Shown here: positions 30,406 through 34,288 of the stretch, in pieces | Layout: each line of letters starts with the position of its first letter | How positions within the stretch are numbered: position 1 is the stretch's first letter | Source of the DNA: an uncultured Eubacteriales bacterium | GTDB lineage: Bacteria > Bacillota > Clostridia > Christensenellales > Aristaeellaceae | Assembly: GCA_902785105.1 (NCBI GenBank) | Contig: CACZXF010000016.1 | Span: 1 to 34,288 of the forward strand | DNA length: 34,288 bases | Reading direction: 5' to 3' | Position numbers and translations under genes: made by a program | The notes under the pieces: generated by a model | Databases searched by the model: none | Seen by the model: the letters and a program-made list of their open reading frames with translations, nothing else | Told to the model about the DNA's origin: nothing

Positions 30406-31965
30406 TTAGTCAATAATCAGACTCTGGCCCGTCATCTCCTTGGGCTGTTCGATGCCCATGAGGTCCAGCATGGTGGGGCACAGGTCGCAGAGCTTGCCGC
30501 CCTCGGTGCGGAGGGTGTGCTTGGGGTGCGAGGGATCGATGACGATCACGGGCACGGGGTTGGTGGTGTGGGCGGTGAAGGGGCCGCCGGTGGTGGGGTC
30601 GATCATCATGTCGCAATTGCCGTGGTCGGCGGTGATGACGACCTTGCCATCCTGGGCCACCAGCGCGTCCACGATCTTGCCGACGCACTCATCGACGGTG
30701 CGAACGGCCTTCTTCGCGGCCTCCATGACGCCGGTATGGCCGACCATATCGCAGTTGGCGAAGTTGAGGATGATGACATCGTACTTCTTCTCAGCGATGC
30801 ACTTGAGCACGGCGTCGGTGACCTCGTAGGCGCTCATCTCGGGCTTGAGATCGAAGGTGGGCACCTCCTCGGCGGAGGGGCTGGGCACCAGTATGCGGTC
30901 CTCGCCCTCAAAGACGCGCTCCTCGCCGCCGTTGAAGAAGAAGGTGACGTGGGCGTATTTCTGGGTCTCCGCGATGCGGAGCTGCTTCTTGCCCAGCTTG
31001 CTCAGGTACTCGCCCATGGTCATGTGGAGGCTCTCGGGCGGGTAGGCGACCTGCACGTTGGGCATGGTCGCGTCGTACTGGCACATGCAGATGTAGGTCA
31101 GCGGGAAGAAACCCTTCTTGCGCTCGAAACCCTTGAAGTCGGGATCGACGTAGGCGCGGGTGATCTCGCGGGCCCGGTCGGGGCGGAAGTTGAAGAAGAT
31201 CACGGAGTCGTTGGCCTTGATGGTGCCCTCGGGGTCGATGACGGTGGGCAGCATGAACTCGTCGGTCAGGTGCTTGCCGGTCTCGTCGACCACCTTGTAG
31301 GAATCCAGTATGGCCTGGACGGGATCATCGGCTTTGATGCCCTCGGCGCAGACCATGGCGTTGTAGGCCTTTTCCACGCGCTCCCAGGCGAAGTCGCGGT
31401 CCATGGCGTAGAGGCGGCCCATGACGGTGGCCACTTTGCCCACGCCCAGCTCGTTCATCTTCTCAACCAGTTCCTTGACATACTCCCAGCCGGAATCCGG
31501 CGGCACGTCGCGGCCATCCAGCAGCGCGTGGACATAGACCTTCTTCAGGCCATGCCGGCGCGCCATCTCCAGGATGCCGTAGATGTGCTCGGTGTGGGAG
31601 TGCACGCCGCCGGGAGAGACAAGGCCGATCAGGTGAAGGGCGCGCCCCTCCTGCTTGGCGTTCTCCATGGCGGAAAGCATGGGCTTGTTCTCGAAGAACA
31701 CGCCGTCGTGAATGTCCTTGGTGATCTTCACCAGCATCTGATAGACCACGCGGCCTGCGCCGATGTTGGTGTGTCCCACCTCGGAGTTGCCCATCTGGCC
31801 GTCCGGCAGACCCACGTCCAGGCCGGAGGCGCCGATGGCGGTGCAGCAATACTTTTCCTTGAGGCCGTCGATGACGGGTGTGCCCGCCGCGACGATGGCG
31901 TTGGATTTGGGATCGTTTTTACCGATCCCAAATCCGTCGAGAATCAAAAGCGCGGTCGTGCTCAT
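30406..31965 (-). CDS. gpmI: 2,3-bisphosphoglycerate-independent phosphoglycerate mutase
   Basis: The 519-residue cytoplasmic enzyme interconverts 3- and 2-phosphoglycerate using two metal ions (usually Mn2+). It opens ALLILDGFGIG with the first metal ligand Asp, and the phosphorylated Ser is in GQMGNSEVGHTNIGAGRVVYQ. Later motifs include LLDGRDVPPDSG, NFRPDRAREI, NFANCDMVGHTG and ITADHGNCD, which supply substrate and metal ligands. Length is standard. Its ATG shares one base with the stop of the fused pgk-tpiA gene (TGATG), with AGGTGG ten bases upstream, so the two are translationally coupled. It ends the operon at a strong terminator. Confidence 0.96.
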   Translation of the reverse strand: MSTTALLILDGFGIGKNDPKSNAIVAAGTPVIDGLKEKYCCTAIGASGLDVGLPDGQMGNSEVGHTNIGAGRVVYQMLVKITKDIHDGVFFENKPMLSAMENAKQEGRALHLIGLVSPGGVHSHTEHIYGILEMARRHGLKKVYVHALLDGRDVPPDSGWEYVKELVEKMNELGVGKVATVMGRLYAMDRDFAWERVEKAYNAMVCAEGIKADDPVQAILDSYKVVDETGKHLTDEFMLPTVIDPEGTIKANDSVIFFNFRPDRAREITRAYVDPDFKGFERKKGFFPLTYICMCQYDATMPNVQVAYPPESLHMTMGEYLSKLGKKQLRIAETQKYAHVTFFFNGGEERVFEGEDRILVPSPSAEEVPTFDLKPEMSAYEVTDAVLKCIAEKKYDVIILNFANCDMVGHTGVMEAAKKAVRTVDECVGKIVDALVAQDGKVVITADHGNCDMMIDPTTGGPFTAHTTNPVPVIVIDPSHPKHTLRTEGGKLCDLCPTMLDLMGIEQPKEMTGQSLIID

Positions 31966-33908
31966 CAGAAGTTCACCACCTGCGCGAAGTCCGCAGCCTT
32001 GAGGCTCGCGCCGCCGATGAGGCCGCCGTCGATTTCGGGCTGCGCCATCAGGCCCTTCACGTTGGAGCCCTTCATGCTTCCGCCGTACTGGATGCGGATG
32101 TGCTCGGCGGCATAGCGACCGAACTTGGCGGCGATGGCCTTGCGGATCACGCCGATGGTCTCATTGGCCTGCTCGTCGGTGGCGGTGAGGCCGGTGCCGA
32201 TGGCCCACACGGGCTCATAGGCGATGACCACGTTCTCCAGATCGCTGGTGGACAGGCCGTGCAGCGCCATCTGGGTCTGATAGGTGACGATCATGTCGGT
32301 GTAGCCCGCTTCGCGCTCGTCCTTCATCTCGCCCACGCACACGATGGCCTTCAGACCGGCCTTGACGGCGGCGAGGGTGCGGAGGTTGACGGTCTTGTCG
32401 GTCTCGCCGAAGTACTGGCGACGCTCGGAGTGGCCGATGATGACGTACTCGCAGCCGGAGGCCTTCAGCATGGCGGCGGAGAGCTCGCCGGTGTAAGCGC
32501 CGGACTCCTTGAAGTGGACGTTCTGAGCGCCCAGGTGGATGTTGGTGCCAGCGATGATGGGCTTGATGGCCGCGAAGTCAGTGGCGGGGGTGCAGACCAC
32601 CACGTCGCACTTGGCGTTGCGCACCAGCGGGATCAGGTCAGTGACCAGCTGAGCGGCCTCTTCGGGGGTCTTGTTCATCTTCCAGTTGCCGGCGATGATG
32701 GGGGTGCGGGTGGGCATCACGCGGTCCAGCAGGCACACGACGCCGGGCAGTTCCTTGCCCTCCAGGAATTCGAGGGACGCGCCGCCGCCGGTGGAGATGT
32801 GGCTCATGCGGTCGGCCAGACCCATCTGGGTGACGGCAGCCGCGCTGTCGCCGCCGCCGATGATGGTGGTGGCGTGGGACTCGGCCAGGGCCTTGGCGAT
32901 GGCCAGGGTGCCCACGGCGAAGTTGGGCATCTCAAAGCAGCCCATGGGGCCGTTCCACACGATGGTGCGAGCCTTGGCGATCTCGGCGGAGAACAGCTTC
33001 ACGGTCTCCGGGCCAATGTCCATGCCCTCGAAGTTATCGGGGATGTTGCGGGAATGGGCGGTGATGCGCTCGCAATCATTGGAGAAGTTGTCGCCGCAGA
33101 CGTTGTCCACGGGCAACAGCATCTTGACGTTCTTGGCCTTGGCCAGCTCGATGAGCTCCTTGGCCAGGTCGATGCGCTCCTCGTCCAGCAGGGAGCGGCC
33201 GACCTTGCCGCCCAGGGCCACCTGGAAGGTGTAGCTCATGCCGCCGCCGATGAGCAGCACGTCGACCTTCTCCAGCAGGTTCTTGATGACGCCGATCTTG
33301 TCCTTGACCTTGGCGCCGCCCAGGATGGCGACGAAGGGACGCACGGGATTCTCCACCGCGTTGCCCAGGAACTGCAGCTCCTTGCCGATCAGGAAGCCGG
33401 CCACAGCGGGCAGATAGGCGGCGACACCGGCGGTGGAGGCGTGAGCGCGATGGACGGTGCCGAAGGCGTCGGAGACGTACAGCTCGGCCATGGAGGCCAG
33501 CTCCTTGGCGAACTCGGGATCGTTCTTTTCCTCTTCCGCGTGGAAGCGCACGTTCTCAAGCAGGATGGCCTTGCCGGGCTCGACCTCGGCGGCCAGCTTC
33601 TTGGCATCGGGGCCGATGACGTCCTTCGCCAGCTTCACCTCGAAGCCCAGCTTCTCGGAGAGGCGCTCGGCCACGGGCGCGAGGGAGAAGTCCATGTTGA
33701 ACTTGCCCTTGGGACGGCCCAGATGGGAGCAGAGGATCACGGCCGCGCCGTTGTCCAGCAGATACTTGATGGTGGGCAGGGCGGCGTTGATGCGGGTCTC
33801 ATCGGTGATATGCTTTTCAGCGTCCAGCGGCACGTTGAAGTCGCAGCGCACAAGCACTTTCTTGCCCCTGACCTGAACGTCCTCGATGGTCATCTTATTC
33901 AGATTCAT
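31965..33908 (-). CDS. fused phosphoglycerate kinase-triosephosphate isomerase
   Basis: One 647-residue polypeptide carries two glycolytic enzymes. Residues 1-397 are phosphoglycerate kinase: [43 protein letters not shown], the nucleotide loop [11 protein letters not shown]. Residues 398-647 are triosephosphate isomerase: IIAGNWKMN with the catalytic Lys, [11 protein letters not shown] with the catalytic His, and [12 protein letters not shown] with the catalytic Glu. Both are full length, and no stop or frameshift lies at the junction. The same fusion is known in Thermotoga. No ribosome site is seen before Met398, so separate isomerase is unlikely. The ATG at 33908 is nine bases after AAGGAG. 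gpmI follows, giving three glycolytic activities in a two-gene operon. Confidence 0.96.
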   Translation of the reverse strand: MNLNKMTIEDVQVRGKKVLVRCDFNVPLDAEKHITDETRINAALPTIKYLLDNGAAVILCSHLGRPKGKFNMDFSLAPVAERLSEKLGFEVKLAKDVIGPDAKKLAAEVEPGKAILLENVRFHAEEEKNDPEFAKELASMAELYVSDAFGTVHRAHASTAGVAAYLPAVAGFLIGKELQFLGNAVENPVRPFVAILGGAKVKDKIGVIKNLLEKVDVLLIGGGMSYTFQVALGGKVGRSLLDEERIDLAKELIELAKAKNVKMLLPVDNVCGDNFSNDCERITAHSRNIPDNFEGMDIGPETVKLFSAEIAKARTIVWNGPMGCFEMPNFAVGTLAIAKALAESHATTIIGGGDSAAAVTQMGLADRMSHISTGGGASLEFLEGKELPGVVCLLDRVMPTRTPIIAGNWKMNKTPEEAAQLVTDLIPLVRNAKCDVVVCTPATDFAAIKPIIAGTNIHLGAQNVHFKESGAYTGELSAAMLKASGCEYVIIGHSERRQYFGETDKTVNLRTLAAVKAGLKAIVCVGEMKDEREAGYTDMIVTYQTQMALHGLSTSDLENVVIAYEPVWAIGTGLTATDEQANETIGVIRKAIAAKFGRYAAEHIRIQYGGSMKGSNVKGLMAQPEIDGGLIGGASLKAADFAQVVNF

Positions 33909-33941
33909 GTTCAACCACTCCTTAATATTGATGGTGATTCT

Positions 33942-33950
33942 ATTTTAGCA
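33942..33950 (-). promoter_or_regulatory. extended -10 of the pgk-tpiA operon
   Basis: Minus-strand TGCTAAAAT lies 34 bases before the start codon. No good -35 is seen; the extended -10 form fits others in the window. Confidence 0.45.
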
Positions 33951-34200
33951 CATTCGGGTAAAAAATAAAAGGGTATTTATAACATGGCGGCCATAAAATT
34001 TTCTCAGTATGGTGCTATGCAGAATAGCCAATGCAGCTATTCAGTCCACTCCTATCAATAGAAGTATACCGGGCGGCAAAAAGGCCCCTAAAGACCGGTG
34101 ACCACGCGCTGCAGCAATACGGGGGTGAGCACATCCCACAAAATCCCTGTTTATCGTGCAGTGTGAATCAGTGCCATCCGGATGTATGCTGGTCAATTGC
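33951..34200. other. intergenic DNA without recognised gene
   Basis: An AT-rich then mixed stretch upstream of the glycolytic operon. A short open frame on the plus strand (34031-34228) has no ribosome site and no recognisable product. Nothing else is supported here. Confidence 0.4.
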
Positions 34201-34278
34201 CAAAGTAAACGCAACACTGACAGAGTAAATGCAACGTTGCGTTTACTCTGTTTAGGGAGCTGACAGAGTAAACGCAAC
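34201..34278. repeat. cluster of four 15-bp repeats, one inverted
   Basis: The unit CAGAGTAAACGCAAC occurs at 34201-34215 (one mismatch), 34221-34235 (one mismatch), inverted and perfect at 34236-34250, and perfect at 34264-34278. The second and third abut to form a 30-bp near-perfect palindrome. The cluster reaches within ten bases of the window edge and may continue. Confidence 0.75.
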
Positions 34279-34288
34279 GGAAGCTGGT

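Noticed and set aside
30517-32115. Open frame of 532 codons opposite gpmI.
   Set aside because: Antisense to a fully recognised enzyme, with no start signals.
31878-33968. Open frame of 696 codons on the plus strand opposite pgk-tpiA.
   Set aside because: It is antisense to a certain gene. High GC at third positions removes stops on the other strand. It has no ribosome site or recognisable domain.
34031-34228. Short plus-strand open frame upstream of the glycolytic operon.
   Set aside because: No ribosome site or recognisable product, and it runs into the repeat cluster.
34201-34278. CRISPR-like short repeat cluster.
   Set aside because: One unit is inverted, spacing is irregular and too short for spacers, and there are no cas genes.

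Overview
The window reads as chromosomal DNA of an anaerobic, spore-forming member of the Clostridia (Bacillota), most likely an uncultured gut lineage. The grounds are an intact sigma-K gene, an oxygen-sensitive class III ribonucleotide reductase with its radical-SAM activase, strong AGGAGG ribosome sites, textbook sigma-A promoters, and several small palindromic elements of the kind common in gut Clostridia. Coding DNA is GC-rich at third positions; intergenic DNA is AT-rich. I cannot name a genus. No tRNA, rRNA, CRISPR array or phage module was seen.

Layout. 1-1180: a repeat and palindrome, then a two-gene minus-strand unit: a secreted protein and a small protein with a double-glycine export leader joined to an SH3 domain. 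1394-4504: a GPH-type sugar symporter and methionine sulfoxide reductase A (plus strand), convergent with a GH27 alpha-galactosidase. 4565-9481: a complete branched-chain amino acid ABC transporter, livJ-livH-livM-livG-livF. 9764-13150: a carbohydrate ABC transporter (binding protein and two permeases, no ATPase). 13294-16280: a divergent DprA-like protein, a YdcF-family gene interrupted by two in-frame TAG codons, and sigma-K. 16557-22575: trxB, nrdD, nrdG, a DUF4037 protein and a TPR protein, all minus strand. 22750-26749: a GH13 alpha-glucosidase and a eukaryotic-type glycogen branching enzyme. 27004-28686: a membrane diguanylate cyclase. 28911-30140: a secreted protein and a NYN-domain nuclease-like protein behind a leader RNA with a terminator. 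30406-33908: gpmI and a fused pgk-tpiA gene. 33909-34288: intergenic DNA with a short repeat array.

How the parts fit. Most of the window is nutrient capture and central carbon flow: two ABC importers, a sugar symporter, alpha-galactoside and alpha-glucoside hydrolysis, glycogen branching and lower glycolysis. The nucleotide part has an internal logic: NrdD carries its own C-terminal CxxC redoxin domain, trxB lies directly downstream, and two (perhaps three) NrdR-type boxes at 32-bp spacing cover the nrdD promoter.

Most unusual items: the double-glycine-leader SH3 protein; the attenuator-like leader RNA before the NYN gene, with a perfect promoter and a possible antiterminator pairing; the redoxin-fused NrdD; the doubly amber-interrupted YdcF gene; and an Ile codon-context bias (AUA before Leu or Phe) that is absent from the genes expected to be highly expressed.
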